A DNA stretch of 64,000 nucleotides from Sternotherus odoratus (taxonomy: Eukaryota; Chordata; Testudines; Kinosternidae): assembly GCA_032164245.1 (NCBI GenBank), contig JAVMKO010000007.1:1922001-1986000 (forward strand), written 5' to 3'. Below are positions 38,818-51,143 of this stretch, piece by piece; within the stretch, counting starts at the first letter, position 1; each line of letters starts with the position of its first letter. Under the pieces are notes generated by a model, which did no database searches, was not told the origin of the DNA, and was given only the letters and a program-made list of their open reading frames with translations. Made by a program: the position numbers and the translations under genes.

Positions 38818-39122
38818 TGACTGGATCTAGACTGTTCTCAGTGGTAGCAGATGACCAAACAAGGAGTAATGGTCTCAAGTTGCAGTTGGGAAGGTTTAGA
38901 TTGGATATTAGGAAAAACTTTTTCACTAGGAGGGTGGTGAAGCATTGGAGTGGGTTACCTAGAGAGATGGTAGAATCACCTTCCTTAGAGGTTTTTAAGG
39001 TCAGGCTTGATAAAGCCCTGGCTGGAATGATTTAGTTGGGGATTGGTCCTGCTTTAAGCAGGGGGTTGGACTAGATGACCTCCAGAAGTCCCTTCCAACC
39101 CTAATATTCTATGATTCTATGA
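38818..39122 (+). pseudogene. CR1 LINE 3' end with ORF2 C-terminus
   Basis: A 5'-truncated CR1. The plus-strand frame to 39035 contains [16 protein letters not shown], then [39 protein letters not shown], the usual end of CR1 ORF2. The 3' UTR with gggttggactagatgacctc and the tattctatgattctatgat tail ends at 39122. The start at 38817 is a truncation point, not a start codon. Confidence 0.92.
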
Positions 39123-39215
39123 TCACGTGTCAACACAACCAAACTAACATTAATCGAGGTAGCTTGCATAATAATAACCATGAATCTGCAGCAGCAGAGG
39201 TAACAGCATGGGCTA

Positions 39216-39427
39216 GAATCAGAGAAGTAGCCATGTTAGTCTGGAATTGCAGAAGTGACAAAGAGACCTGTGGCATCTTAAAGACTAACTAAAGTATTGA
39301 AGCATAAGCTTTCGTGGGCTAATACCCACTTCGTCGGATGCATCCGACGAAGTGGGTATTAGCCCACGAAAGCTTATGCTTCAATACTTTAGTTAGTCTT
39401 TAAGGTGCCACAGGACTCTGTCAGCAT
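39216..39427. repeat. Perfect palindrome of two Penelope 3' ends
   Basis: The sequence around ggatg|catcc (centre between 39340 and 39341) is its own reverse complement without a mismatch from 39277 to 39404, 128 bp. It continues with few mismatches to about 39255-39427. Both arms are the Penelope end also seen at 30028 and 31312. Confidence 0.95.
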
Positions 39428-39591
39428 GAGCTGGCCTCCTGAGTATATACAAGGGTGGGTTTGTACAGTCCATGTTGCCACAGATTCACGGTTATTCTTA
39501 CTCAAGCTACCTAGATCAAAAGCTAGTTAGGATATATGCTGCGGATATATGCTGCGGTCACACTTTTGACTGCAGTGTAACTATGTCCTAA

Positions 39592-41686
39592 CTTGCACAT
39601 TGTATCCCACATTTGGGCCTTGGCAGATTGAGAAGTGGGATGCTAAAATCAACATGTAGTAATTAATACTTTTAAAAAGGCTGATCACCAATTTCTGAAA
39701 CCATCTGTCCTGGTATTATATTAGTAGAATATTCTTTTTAGAGTGGCCAATTTACTTGAGCCTTTATACGGGCACTGGAGCAGGCATCTGTTAAAGCTAT
39801 ATTTTCCTGCATAAAGACTGGATGGGTTTCTTATGTGGGAAACAGATCCAAGGAAAGCCAAAATAAATAGTGACTTGATTATTTTAAGCTGTATCTCTTA
39901 CCCAAGCGAGTGTAAATAAATCCGCCAAGACACAGAAAGGTGGAGTTGCACTGGAGATGGCTTTGGCTTGCCTTGGGACTGCTGCTGGGAATGATTAGTA
40001 TGTTTTATTCTAACCATTTTTTTAACAATGACCTCTATATTCATTGCAACCCCTTAGCTTTCCTCCAAGGAGGGGGCAGGGCAATCAAGCTGATGTTGAG
40101 ATGTTACAATCGGTCTAGCAGGCCAAGGGAATAAAGATTTGTTTTCCTTATATCATTCATTACAAAAGTCGCCAGTGGTGTTATATATGTCAATGCTCAC
40201 ATCAAAATGTGCCTATTTGATATTTTATTGACAGTCCCAAAAATATGTTTGAATTTCAAACTTGTTGAGATGCTGGGATGCAGGGACTACTTTTCCCCGA
40301 GGGTACATAAACAAGACGGATGGGCTAAACTGTGAATTGCTTAATGATCAAAACGCAGGGAAGGCTGTCATAGAAAGGACTGGCCTCATCCTTGCTGACT
40401 GTGTGAATTCTGCTGAATTACTTCTAGCTGTACTGATTCATGAACTAATTAGTCACTTGGTCCATGTATCTAGCTCTTTGATAGCTGTCTAACATCTACT
40501 TTGAGACAAATACCAAGTTAATATCTGTCTAGTGGCAAGTTCGCTCCACAACAAAAGCTGGCCAGGAGCATCATCAAGCAAGCACTAAATGTAATGAATA
40601 CAGATCTACTCAAACCATGGAGTTAGAATCTGGATTTGAATCCAAATCCACACTTCCCCTATGTGTGTGGGGAAAGAAGCAAATGGGATCCCATGCTCCA
40701 ACACAGGTCCCAACACTGAAGGAGATTTTATTCAAAAGACCCAGGGGTTACCTCTATGGTTAGATCGCTGGATCACAATCAGGAATCCTGCCACCCTAGG
40801 ACAAAGATTATGTTGCATTTCCATTCATTATATACATCTCTTACATACAGAATTATTTGGTAGTTTGTATTGGATATCCAGTGAGTGGTAAGTTCAGTAT
40901 TCCAGGTCCAAAGGCATCCAGAAAGAGATAATGTGTCACGTTTCTAATGGTTTCCAGAGTTCTTCCTCAGTAATTCCTTTAGCAGTGTGCTGGGGAGCCT
41001 TGTTCTGCACCTTATAGTATTACACCTACAGTTGGATTCCATTCCCCTTCAAACAGATGCCAAGTGATCAATTTTCACCTAGAGCATTCACTGTAGAAAA
41101 AAGGGAAGAGGAGAAGGACCAGATAATATCCAACAGCACCTTGATTCATCACTTCCAATGACAAAAGGATGTGTATATGTCACTCTCAGTGCCTTTTGAT
41201 TGTCATCCTCCCCTCCGTTACGCCATGCTGCCCCGCATCAGAAGTCAAATAGGCATCCTTAACTAGAGATATGATGATTAGGAGCAATAGCAACCTCACA
41301 GAGATAATGCTCAAAGTACCCCATTTACAACCTGATTCTTCCACTCAGTCACCTGGAGTCCTTACATACGAAAGTAATTTGTACTCACCCTATGTCAGCA
41401 GGCCAATTTCTTCCATGGGTTTTTAAATCCCATCGTTTTCCACAAATGCTCCCATAGTGAAATCTAGGGGTCAAGTTCTCCTCTCACTTACATCAGTATA
41501 ACTTTACTAAAGTCAATGGAGTTACTATAGGTTTGCATTACTGTAATGATCTCAGAATCTGTATCTTTGAGAAAAATAACATTACTAGAATCTTAAATAA
41601 ATCAAAACTTTACCATGGAATCTCTATGGGTAGAAATTCCATGTTTGAATAAGTATATGAGTATAGCAGTCAGAATATATTACTAA
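39592..41686. other. No gene seen; one decayed palindromic repeat
   Basis: Bases 41468-41560 show mirrored phrases (cacttacatcagtataact ... ggagttactataggt). Other frames are short and without domains. Confidence 0.45.
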
Positions 41687-42139
41687 TAGGGCTGTCGATT
41701 AATCACATTAATTTTTTTGAGTTAATCGTGATTAAAAAATCAATCATGATTAATCACAGTTTTAGTTGCACTGTTAAACAATAGAATACCAATTGAAATT
41801 TATTGAATATTTTGAATGTTTTTCTACATTTTCATATATATCATATTCTGTGTTGTAATTAAAATCAGTGTATATTTTTATTACAAATATTTGCCCTGTA
41901 AAAATGATAAACAAAAGAAATAGTATTTTTCAATTCGCCTCATACAAGTACTGTAGTGCAATCTTTTTATCGTGAAGCTGCCACTTACAAATGTAGATTT
42001 TTTTTACATAATTGCATTCAAAAACCAAACAATGTAAAACTTCAGAGCCTACAAGCACTCAGTCCTACTTCTCATTCAGCCAATTGCTCAGACAAACAAG
42101 TTTGTTTACATTTATAGGAGATAATGCTTCTTATTTACA

Positions 42140-42285
42140 ATGTCACCTGAAAATGAGAACAGGCATTTGCATTGCACTTTTGTAGCTGGCATTGCAAGGT
42201 ATTTACGTGTCAGATATGCTAAACATTTGTATGCCCCTTCATGCTTCGACCACCACTCCAGAGGACATGCTTCTATGCAGATGAT
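42140..42285 (-). pseudogene. hAT transposase C-terminal region, left inverted arm
   Basis: On the minus strand the DNA corresponds to the W-W-x-x-H-E and C-E/K-x-x-F-S type segments of the hAT dimerisation domain. It is the counterpart of 49807-49935. Frames are short and mutated. Confidence 0.5.
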
Positions 42286-42659
42286 GATCATTAAAAAAAA
42301 TAATGTGTTAATTAAATTAGTGACGGAACTCCTTGGGGGAGAATTGTACGTCCCCTGCTCTGTTTTACCTGCATTCTGCCATATATTTCACTAGCATAAG
42401 TGCCCGGCGCTGCTCGGGTCAGTCGGAGGTGGGGAGGTGGCAGACAGCTGACACCCCCTGACCAACCTCAACACCCACCCCTCACCCCTCACCCACCCCG
42501 ATACCTTCCCACCCCCCCCAAGCAAACCCAACACCCCCACCTCACCCCCCGACCAAACCCGACACCCCCACCTCACTTACCGTCCCACCAAACCCAACTC
42601 AGATCCGTCGCAGGCGGGGAGGGGGCCCAGAGCCGAGGGATTCCGGGGACCTTCGCAGG

Positions 42660-45600
42660 TGGGGGGCGGCACAGAGCTGATGGATTCTGGGGTTCCGTTT
42701 GGAGGGGGGAGGGGCAGAGAACTGAGGGATCTCCGGGGTTCCATTGGGAGGGGGGAGGGGCAGTGAGCTGAGTGATCTCCGGGGTTTCGCTGGAGGAGGG
42801 AGGGGCAGTGAGCTGAGTGATCTCCGGGGTTCCGTTGGAGGAGGGAGGGGCAGAGAACTGAGGGATCTCCGGGGTTCCGTTGGAGGAGGGAGGGGCAGTG
42901 AGCTGAGTGATCTCCGGGGTTCCGTTGGAGGAGGGAGGGGCAGTGAGCTGAGTGATCTCCGGGGTTCCGTTGGAGGAGGGAGGGGCAGAGAACTGAGGGA
43001 TCTCCGGGGTTCCGTTGGAGGAGGGAGGGGCAGTGAGCTGAGTGATCTCCGGGGTTCCGTTGGAGGAGGGAGGGGCAGAGAACTGAGGGATCTCCGGGGT
43101 TCCGTTGGGAGGGGGGAGGGGCAGTGAGCTGAGTGATCTCCGGGGTTCCGTTGGAGGGGGGAGGGGCAGTGAACTGAGGGATCTCCGGGGTTCCGTTGGA
43201 GGAGGGAGGGGCAGTGAGCTGAGTGATCTCCGGGGTTCCGTTGGAGGAGGGAGGGGCAGTGAGCTGAGTGATCTCCGGGGTTCCGTTGGAGGAGGGAGGG
43301 GCAGTGAGCTGAGTGATCTCCGGGGTTCCGTTGGGAGGGGGGAGGGGCAGTGAGCTGAGTGATCTCCGGGGTTCCGTTGGGAGGGGGGAGGGGCAGTGAG
43401 CTGAGTGATCTCCGGGGTTCCGTTGGAGGAGGGAGGGGCAGTGAGCTGAGTGATCTCCGGGGTTCCGTTGGGAGGGGGGAGGGGCAGTGAGCTGAGTGAT
43501 CTCCGGGGTTCCGTTGGAGGAGGGAGGGGCAGTGAGCTGAGTGATCTCCGGGGTTCTGTTGGGAGGGGGGAGGGGCAGTGAGCTGAGTGATCTCCGGGGT
43601 TCCGTTGGGAGGGGGGAGGGGCAGTGAGCTGAGTGATCTCCGGGGTTCTGTTGGGAGGGGGGAGGGGCAGTGAGCTGAGTGATCTCCGGGGTTCCGTTGG
43701 AGGAGGGAGGGGCAGTGAGCTGAGTGATCTCCGGGGTTCCGTTGGAGGAGGGAGGGGCAGTGAGCTGAGTGATCTCCGGGGTTCCGTTGGGAGGGGGTAG
43801 GGGCAGTGAGCTGAGTGATCTCCGGGGTTCCGTTGGAGGAGGGAGGGGCAGTGAGCTGAGTGATCTCCGGGGTTCCGTTGGAGGGGGGAGGGGCAGTGAG
43901 CTGGGTGATCTCCGGGGTTCCGTTGGGAGGAGGGAGGAGCAGTGAGCTGAGTGATCTCCGGGGTTCTGTTGGGAGGGGGGAGGGGCAGTGAGCTGAGTGA
44001 TCTCCGGGGTTCCGTTGGAGGAGGGAGGGGCAGTGAGCTGAGTGATCTCCGGGGTTCCGTTGGAGGGGGGAGGGGCAGTGAGCTGGGTGATCTCCGGGGT
44101 TCCGTTGGGAGGAGGGAGGAGCAGTGAGCTGAGTGATCTCCGGGGTTCCGTTGGAGGAGGGAGGGGTGAGCTGAGTGATCTCCGGGGTTCCGTTGGAGGA
44201 GGGAGGGGCAGTGAGCTGAGTGATCTCCGGGGTTCCGTTGGAGGAGGGAGGAGCAGTGAGCTGAGTGATCTCCGGGGTTCCGTTGGAGGAGGGAGGGGTG
44301 AGCTGAGTGATCTCCGGGGTTCTGTTGGGAGGGGGGAGGGGCAGTGAGCTGAGTGATCTCCGGGGTTCCGTTGGAGGAGGGAGGGGCAGTGAGCTGAGGG
44401 ATCTCCGGGGTTCCGTTGGGAGGGGGGAGGGGCAGTGAGCTGAGTGATCTCCGGGGTTCCGTTGGAGGAGGGAGGGGCAGTGAGCTGAGTGATCTCCGGG
44501 GTTCCGTTGGAGGAGGGAGGGGCAGTGAGCTGAGTGATCTCCGGGGTTCCGTTGGAGGAGGGAGGGGCAGTGAGCTGAGTGATCTCCGGGGTTCCGTTGG
44601 AGGAGGGAGGGGCAGTGAGCTGAGTGATCTCCGGGGTTCCGTTGGAGGAGGGAGGGGCAGTGAGCTGAGTGATCTCCGGGGTTCCATTGGAGGAGGGAGG
44701 GGCAGAGAACTGAGGGATCTCCGGGGTTCCGTTGGGAGGGGGGAGGGGCAGTGAGCTGAGTGATCTCCGGGGTTCCGTTGGAGGAGGGAGGGGCAGTGAG
44801 CTGAGTGATCTCCGGGGTTCCGTTGGAGGAGGGAGGGGCAGTGAGCTGAGTGATCTCCGGGGTTCCGTTGGAGGAGGGAGGGGCAGTGAGCTGAGTGATC
44901 TCCGGGGTTCCGTTGGAGGAGGGAGGGGCAGTGAGCTGAGTGATCTCCGGGGTTCCGTTGGGAGGGGGGGAGGGGCAGAGAACTGAGGGATCTCCGGGGT
45001 TCCATTGGGAGGGGGGAGGGGCAGTGAGCTGAGTGATCTCCGGGGTTCCGTTGGAGGAGGGAGGGGCAGTGAGCTGAGTGATCTCCGGGGTTCCGTTGGG
45101 AGGGGGGAGGGGCAGTGAGCTGAGTGATCTCCGGGGTTCCGCTGGGAGGGGGGAGGGGCAGTGAGCTGAGTGATCTCCGGGGTTCCGTTGGAGGAGGGAG
45201 GGGCAGTGAGCTGAGTGATCTCCGGGGTTCCGTTGGGAGGGGGGAGGGGCAGTGAGCTGAGTGATCTCCGGGGTTCTGTTGGGAGGGGGGAGGGGCAGTG
45301 AGCTGAGTGATCTCCGGGGTTCCGTTGGGAGGGGGGAGGGGCAGTGAGCTGAGTGATCTCCGGGGTTCCGCTGGGAGGGGGGAGGGGCAGTGAGCTGAGT
45401 GATCTCCGGGGTTCCGTTGGAGGAGGGAGGGGCAGTGAGCTGAGTGATCTCCGGGGTTCCGTTGGGAGGGGGGAGGGGCAGTGAGCTGAGTGATCTCCGG
45501 GGTTCCGTTGGGAGGGGGGAGGGGCAGTGAGCTGAGTGATCTCCGGGGTTCCGTTGGGAGGGGGGAGGGGCAGTGAGCTGAGTGATCTCCGGGGTTCCGT

Positions 45601-48440
45601 TGGGAGGGGGGAGGGGCAGTGAGCTGAGTGATCTCCGGGGTTCCGTTGGAGGAGGGAGGGGCAGTGAGCTGAGTGATCTCCGGGGTTCCGTTGGAGGAGG
45701 GAGGGGCAGTGAGCTGAGTGATCTCCGGGGTTCCGTTGGGAGGGGGGAGGGGCAGTGAGCTGAGTGATCTCCGGGGTTCCGTTGGAGGAGGGAGGGGCAG
45801 TGAGCTGAGTGATCTCCGGGGTTCCGTTGGGAGGGGGGAGGGGCAGTGAGCTGAGTGATCTCCGGGGTTCCGTTGGAGGAGGGAGGGGCAGTGAGCTGAG
45901 TGATCTCCGGGGTTCCGTTGGAGGGGGGAGGGGCAGTGAGCTGAGTGATCTCCGGGGTTCCGTTGGGAGGGGGGAGGGGCAGTGAGCTGAGTGATCTCCG
46001 GGGTTCCGTTGGAGGAGGGAGGGGCAGTGAGCTGAGTGATCTCCGGGGTTCCGTTGGGAGGAGGGAGGAGCAGTGAGCTGAGTGATCTCCGGGGTTCCGT
46101 TGGAGGAGGGAGGGGCAGTGAGCTGAGTGATCTCCGGGGTTCCGTTGGAGGAGGGAGGGGCAGTGAGCTGAGTGATCTCCGGGGTTCCGTTGGGAGGGGG
46201 GAGGGGCAGTGAGCTGAGTGATCTCCGGGGTTCCGTTGGGAGGGGGGAGGGGCAGTGAGCTGAGTGATCTCCGGGGTTCCGTTGGAGGAGGGAGGGGCAG
46301 CGAGCTGAGTGATCTCCGGGGTTCCGTTGGAGGAGGGAGGGGCAGTGAGCTGAGTGATCTCCGGGGTTCCGTTGGAGGAGGGAGGGGCAGTGAGCTGAGT
46401 GATCTCCGGGGTTCCGCTGGAGGAGGGAGGGGCAGTGAGCTGAGGGATCTCCGGGGTTCCATTGGAGGAGGGAGGGGCAGAGAACTGAGGGATCTCTGGG
46501 GTTCCGTTGGGAGGGGGGAGGGGCAGTGAGCTGAGTGATCTCCGGGGTTCCGTTGGAGGAGGGAGGGGCAGTGAGCTGAGTGATCTCCGAGGTTCCGTTG
46601 GAGGAGGGAGGGGCAGTGAGCTGAGTGATCTCCGGGGTTCCGTTGGGAGGGGGGAGGGGCAGAGAACTGAGGGATCTCCGGGGTTCCGTTGGAGGAGGGA
46701 GGGGCAGTGAGCTGAGTGATCTCCGGGGTTCCATTGGGAGGAGGGAGGGGCAGTGAGCTGAGTGATCTCCGGGGTTCCGTTGGGAGGGGGGAGGGGCAGT
46801 GAGCTGAGTGATCTCTGGGGTTCCGTTGGAGGAGGGAGGGGCAGTGAGCTGAGTGATCTCCGGGGTTCCGTTGGGAGGGGGGAGGGGCAGTGAGCTGAGT
46901 GATCTCCGGGGTTCCGTTGGGAGGGGGGAGGGGCAGTGAGCTGAGTGATCTCCGGGGTTCCGTTGGAGGAGGGAGGGGCAGTGAGCTGAGGTATCTCCGG
47001 GGTTCCGTTGGAGGGGAGAGGGGCAGTGAGCTGAGTGATCTCCGGGGTTCTGTTGGAGGGGGGAGGGGCAGTGAGCTGAGTGATCTCCGGGGTTCCGTTG
47101 GGAGGGGGGAGGGGCAGTGAGCTGAGTGATCTCCGGGGTTCCGTTGGGAGGGGGGAGGGGCAGTGAGCTGAGTGATCTCCGGGGTTCCGTTGGAGGAGGG
47201 AGGGGCAGTGAGCTGAGGTATCTCCGGGGTTCCGTTGGAGGGGGGAGGGGCAGTGAGCTGAGTGATCTCCGGGGTTCTGTTGGAGGGGGGAGGGGCAGTG
47301 AGCTGAGGGATCTCCGGCGTTCCGTTGGAGGGGGGGGGGCAGTGAGCTGAGTGATCTCCAGGGTTCCATTGGGAGGGGGGAGGGGCAGAGAACTGAGGGA
47401 TCTCCGTGGTTCCGTTGGGAGGGGGGAGGGGCAGTGAGCTGAGTGATCTCCGGGGTTCCGTTGGAGGAGGGAGGGGCAGTGAGCTGAGTGATCTCCGGGG
47501 TTCCGTTGGAGGAGGGAGGGGCAGTGAGCTGAGTGATCTCCGGGGTTTCGCTGGAGGAGGGAGGGGCAGTGAGCTGAGTGATCTCCGGGGTTCCGTTGGA
47601 GGGGGGAGGGGCAGTGAGCTGAGTGATCTCCGGGGTTCCGTTGGAGGAGGGAGGGGCAGTGAGCTGAGTGATCTCCGGGGTTCCGTTGGGAGGGGGGAGG
47701 GGCAGTGAGCTGAGTGATCTCCGGGGTTCCGTTGGGAGGGGGGAGGGGCAGTGAGCTGAGTGATCTCCGGGGTTCCGTTGGGAGGGGGGAGGGGCAGTGA
47801 GCTGAGTGATCTCCGGGGTTCCGTTGGGAGGGGGGGGGCAGTGAGCTGAGTGATCTCCGGGGTTCCGTTGGAGGAGGGAGGGGCAGTGAGCTGAGTGATC
47901 TCCGGGGTTCCGTTGGAGGAGGGAGGGGTGAGCTGAGTGATCTCCGGGGTTCCGTTGGAGGAGGGAGGGGCAGTGAGCTGAGTGATCTCCGGGGTTCCGT
48001 TGGGAGGGGGGAGGGGCAGTGAGCTGAGTGATCTCCGGGGTTCCGTTGGAGGAGGGAGGGGCAGTGAGCTGAGTGATCTCCGGGGTTCCGTTGGGAGGGG
48101 GGAGGGGCAGTGAGCTGAGTGATCTCCGGGGTTCCGTTGGGAGGGGGGAGGGGCAGTGAGCTGAGTGATCTCCGGGGTTCCGTTGGGAGGGGGGAGGGGC
48201 AGTGAGCTGAGTGATCTCCGGGGTTCCGTTGGAGGAGGGAGGGGCAGTGAGCTGAGTGATCTCCGGGGTTCCGTTGGGAGGGGGGAGGGGCAGTGAGCTG
48301 AGTGATCTCCGGGGTTCCGTTGGGAGGGGGGAGGGGCAGTGAGCTGAGTGATCTCCGGGGTTCCGTTGGGAGGGGGGAGGGGCAGAGAACTGAGGGCTCT
48401 CCGGGGTTCCGTTGGAGGAGGGAGGGGTGAGCTGAGCGAG
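42660..48440. repeat. 45/46-bp G-rich minisatellite, ~125 copies
   Basis: The unit is ctccggggttccgttggagg followed by agggaggggcagtgagctga and gtgat (45 bp). A common 46-bp variant has ttgggaggggggaggggcag instead. Further variants have cagagaactgagggatct, mainly near the two array ends, or a shortened ggaggggtgagctgag. All three minus-strand frames are stop-free for up to ~1,600 codons because the unit has no stop on that strand; these are not genes. Runs of G3-G6 on the plus strand could form G-quadruplexes. Confidence 0.97.
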
Positions 48441-48639
48441 TGAGGTGTCTGTTGGAGGGCAGTATTATGACATCATCACCACCTAACCGCCCAGCCGATG
48501 TGATTGGCCCTGAAAGACTTTCACCCCTGGGGGGCGTCAGAGGTGAGATCCAAAAAATTTTCGACCCTTACCAGCATCTAGACCCCAAGACCCCTCACTG
48601 TACCAAATTTCAAGTCTCTGGCTCAAACGGTGCGGGAGG

Positions 48640-48719
48640 ACTTCGCTGTCATACGTACATACATACATACATACACACATACATACACCACTTGACTTTT
48701 ATATAGATAGATAGATAGA
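48640..48719. repeat. (CATA)n and (GATA)n tracts at the Helitron 5' end
   Basis: A catacatacatac tract at 48651-48688 and atagatagatag at 48700-48719 form the terminal part of the Helitron-like element. Confidence 0.85.
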
Positions 48720-49064
48720 TGTAACAGCAGTCTCACATGATGACCCAGCACATGCTGTTCATTTTAAGAGCACTTTCACTGCAGATTTGACAAAACGCGA
48801 AGAAGGTACCAATGTGAGATTTCTAAGGATAGCTACAGCACAGCACTCGACCCAAGGTTTACGAATCTGAAGTGCTTTCCAAAATCTGAGAGGGACGAGA
48901 TGTGGAGCATGCTTTCAGAAGTCTAAAAAGAGCAACACTCCAATGCAGAAACTACAGAACCCAAACCACCAAAAAAAGAAAATCAACCTTCTGCTGGTGG
49001 TATCTGACTCAGATAATGAAAAAGAACATGAGTTGGTTCACAGAACCAGTCATCAGCATTGGAC
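48720..49064 (+). pseudogene. hAT transposase middle fragment
   Basis: The sequence continues that of 42300-42390 across the Helitron insertion. The translated region at about 48890-49040 includes MWSMLSEV-like and KKKINLLLVVSDSDNEKEHE segments (linker between RNase-H-like part and the C-terminal domain). Frameshifts are present. It is cut at 49064 by the solo LTR. Confidence 0.55.
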
Positions 49065-49801
49065 TGTTCAGATCAGTTTCTGTCTGCATTCTGTAAAACT
49101 TGCCCATACCAGTTTTGCCCTGGCCTCTTCTTTTGTCATTCAGTTTCGTGCGCATTCTAGAACAATGTGCATACCCTCACTTTTGGGGCGAAGCCAGACT
49201 TTGAGGCACCTGCTCCCCTACTTGGTGTAAACATTGCTCATGCCAATCGGAAACGAACACAAACAGGTTTTGGGCCCCGTCCCCTATGACACTTCTGTGA
49301 TGTCATAGTTGGTACTTATGGACCTGTCTGTCATGTGCAGACAGAGAGAGGAGAAAGAAAACCGAATCCTGTGTATCCTGTCCTATACCCCCGTAACCGA
49401 GCTTGATCGCCTCGAAGCGGCTCTCTCTGCTCACGTGTTTTCAAACAGAGCTTCTACGTTTGCCAGTCGTTATGCATTGGTTTGTATTTGTAAGTATCGA
49501 TTATTACTAAATGCTGTATCTTTGTTTATAAATATTGTTAGTAGATATTTTAGTCTTTGTGTGTTTTAAGTTTCATTAAGTCTATTAGTTAATCAAAAAA
49601 CTGCTCCCTTACCCCTTGTAATTATCCTCAATAAAACTTTAAATTGATTAATTTTAGTTGTGTGTGTGTGTGTCTGCAGTTCGTGTTGTGACCCATACTC
49701 TCCTTGCATCCCTTACCATATAGTCTGTTGCCACGTGCAGCCTGGTAAATAACAGGCCTGCATTTTTTTTTTTCACCCCTGTGAGTCCGTGGCAATCCAC
49801 A
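49065..49801 (+). mobile_element. Solo LTR with 5-bp target duplication inside the hAT element
   Basis: The 737-bp segment runs TGTTCAGATC...GGCAATCCACA. The pentamer tggac flanks it at 49060-49064 and 49802-49806, and hAT sequence resumes directly at 49802. A plus-strand AATAAA signal lies at about 49631, followed by a (TG)n stretch, which suggests plus orientation. Family not recognised; the 5-bp duplication fits Gypsy or several retrovirus groups. Confidence 0.75.
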
Positions 49802-49806
49802 TGGAC

Positions 49807-49935
49807 GAATATTCCCTGGAATGGTGGTTGAGGCATGAAGGGACACATGAATCTTTAGCACAGGTGGCATATAAAGATCTTGTGACGCCAGCTACCACAG
49901 TGCCATGTGAACACCCGTTCTCACTTTCAGAGCAC
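49807..49935 (+). pseudogene. hAT transposase C-terminal fragment
   Basis: The translated DNA gives the EWWLRHEGTHESLAQVA segment and a V-P-C-E-x-P-F-S-L-S end, the conserved hAT dimerisation signature (tryptophans, then C-E-R-x-F-S). It matches the inverted arm at 42140-42285. Confidence 0.65.
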
Positions 49936-51140
49936 GAGTGAAAAAGCCTCGTTTGGCAGGTAAAACACCCAGAATCAGCATAAGTCACCCAGAATTCTGT
50001 TTGAGGATTCCAGACAGTACTGGTCTGCTCTCCTTGTCTATTTCCGCACAGCTAGTGTGGTGGCTAAGGTGTATTTCCAAGGGGTATTGTGTCCAGCCCG
50101 TGTCAAGACACAAGGGGGAAGGAGGCACTTCCTGCTGCTCCTTGCTTTGGCCACGTACACAGAGCTAGGCACAACTGAGCCCTTAGTGACCACAAAGAGC
50201 GGATCTCGGAAGTATTTTGTAAGTGTTTTAAACAGGATTGGGGAAGGGTAATTAGCACTCCATTAGCGAACAGCCATTTTAACAGGTTGACTCCGTACAG
50301 CCGGACTCTGGGAACTGGCTTGATATGTGAACCCTGGAGACTTCAGACTCTCGCGGTGGAATTCTCAGCCCCTGGCATTGACTTAATCTTTCACCAACTG
50401 GAGTCCAACATCTGAAAATCCCACCCTTAAAGATGTTGTAAGATCCTAATCTGTCCTTTATCCACAGAAAATAAAGAGCAGAATTTACCTTCGGAGAGCT
50501 TTGAGGCTCTTACCGATTTGCCATTCTCAATTAATGTGCTGATTCCCCACCACCTACTCCACATAATCAGATAGGACTTCCTGCTGGGAAGTACAGAATG
50601 CCAACTCCTACTAAGACTGTCACGCACACACTCCTACCATCATTCACACTGACGGGGAAAACTGAGACCATGGCAGGTTTTTCTACAAACTGTTTTCAAC
50701 ATTCACTTTGCACACAGACAGGTATCTGGCAGCTTAGTTTAGCTCCATGGGTGCTAGCTTCCCTCATCCTTGCTCATGCTGAGTAGTGCTTTATTCCATG
50801 ACTAGGCCCACTGAGATGAAGACTTTCTGCTGCATGTAGTCAGTGGCACATACTTGTTCCCTCCCACCCACCCCAAAGAACAGCTCTGGGAAACAACTGA
50901 AGTGCAGAGTGTCATGACGTTTTCCCTGCTTTCCTCTTGCTCCAGGGAGCTGATAACTCCCTGCAGCCTTTTTAAAGCTCACTTTCCTCATTGTACCTGG
51001 CTAGGAAGCAGGGAGGTGGGAAGGGACCTACCCCTTGCCTTCCTCCACCCACTTGCTCCGAGAGAGGAGCAATCAGAGAGCAGGAGCTCCGCCCTGCAGG
51101 ACATAGTAGGGTGAGGGACTGGGATGGGGCTTGTCCTGCC
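49936..51140. other. No gene seen
   Basis: Short frames without domains. This is the left flank of the Harbinger; the TTA at 51141-51143 is its target duplication. Confidence 0.5.
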
Positions 51141-51143
51141 TTA

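Larger units (their letters stand above)
38792..39591. mobile_element. Palindromic MITE interrupted by CR1 and Penelope pieces
   Basis: Left end ttaggtctacactgcagtca (38792 on); the reverse complement of the right end at 39535-39591 gives a matching ttagga...cactgcagtca. A second pair of inverted arms is 39156-39200 (gaggtagcttgcataataat) and 39475-39520 (mirrored as taggtagcttgagtaagaat). A CR1 tail sits between the left end and the first arm, and a Penelope palindrome sits at the centre. Confidence 0.7.
42391..48719 (-). mobile_element. Helitron-like element carrying a huge minisatellite
   Basis: Read on the minus strand it starts TCTATCTATCTATCTATATA (48719) and ends CCGGGCACTTATGCTAG (42391). 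A terminal CTAG preceded at eight bases by a CCCG...CGGG hairpin (42402-42417) is the hallmark of a Helitron 3' end, and TC is its 5' end. The host sequence on both sides is hAT DNA, with A on the left (42390) and T on the right (48720) and no target duplication, as Helitrons insert. The 5' part (48450-48718) has a catacatac tract. The bulk is the minisatellite. No Rep/helicase is present, so it is non-autonomous. Confidence 0.7.
41687..49935 (+). mobile_element. hAT-like element with long inverted arms, twice interrupted
   Basis: Left end tagggctgtcgattaatcac at 41687. Bases 42140-42280 read on the minus strand match 49807-49935 on the plus strand (gaatggtggttgaggcatga region), so the element had long inverted arms carrying the transposase C-terminal region. 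The middle runs 42300-42390, 48720-49064 and 49807-49935 in plus orientation. A Helitron-like element (42391-48719) and a solo LTR (49065-49801) split it. The right arm stops at about 49935, where similarity ends. Confidence 0.75.
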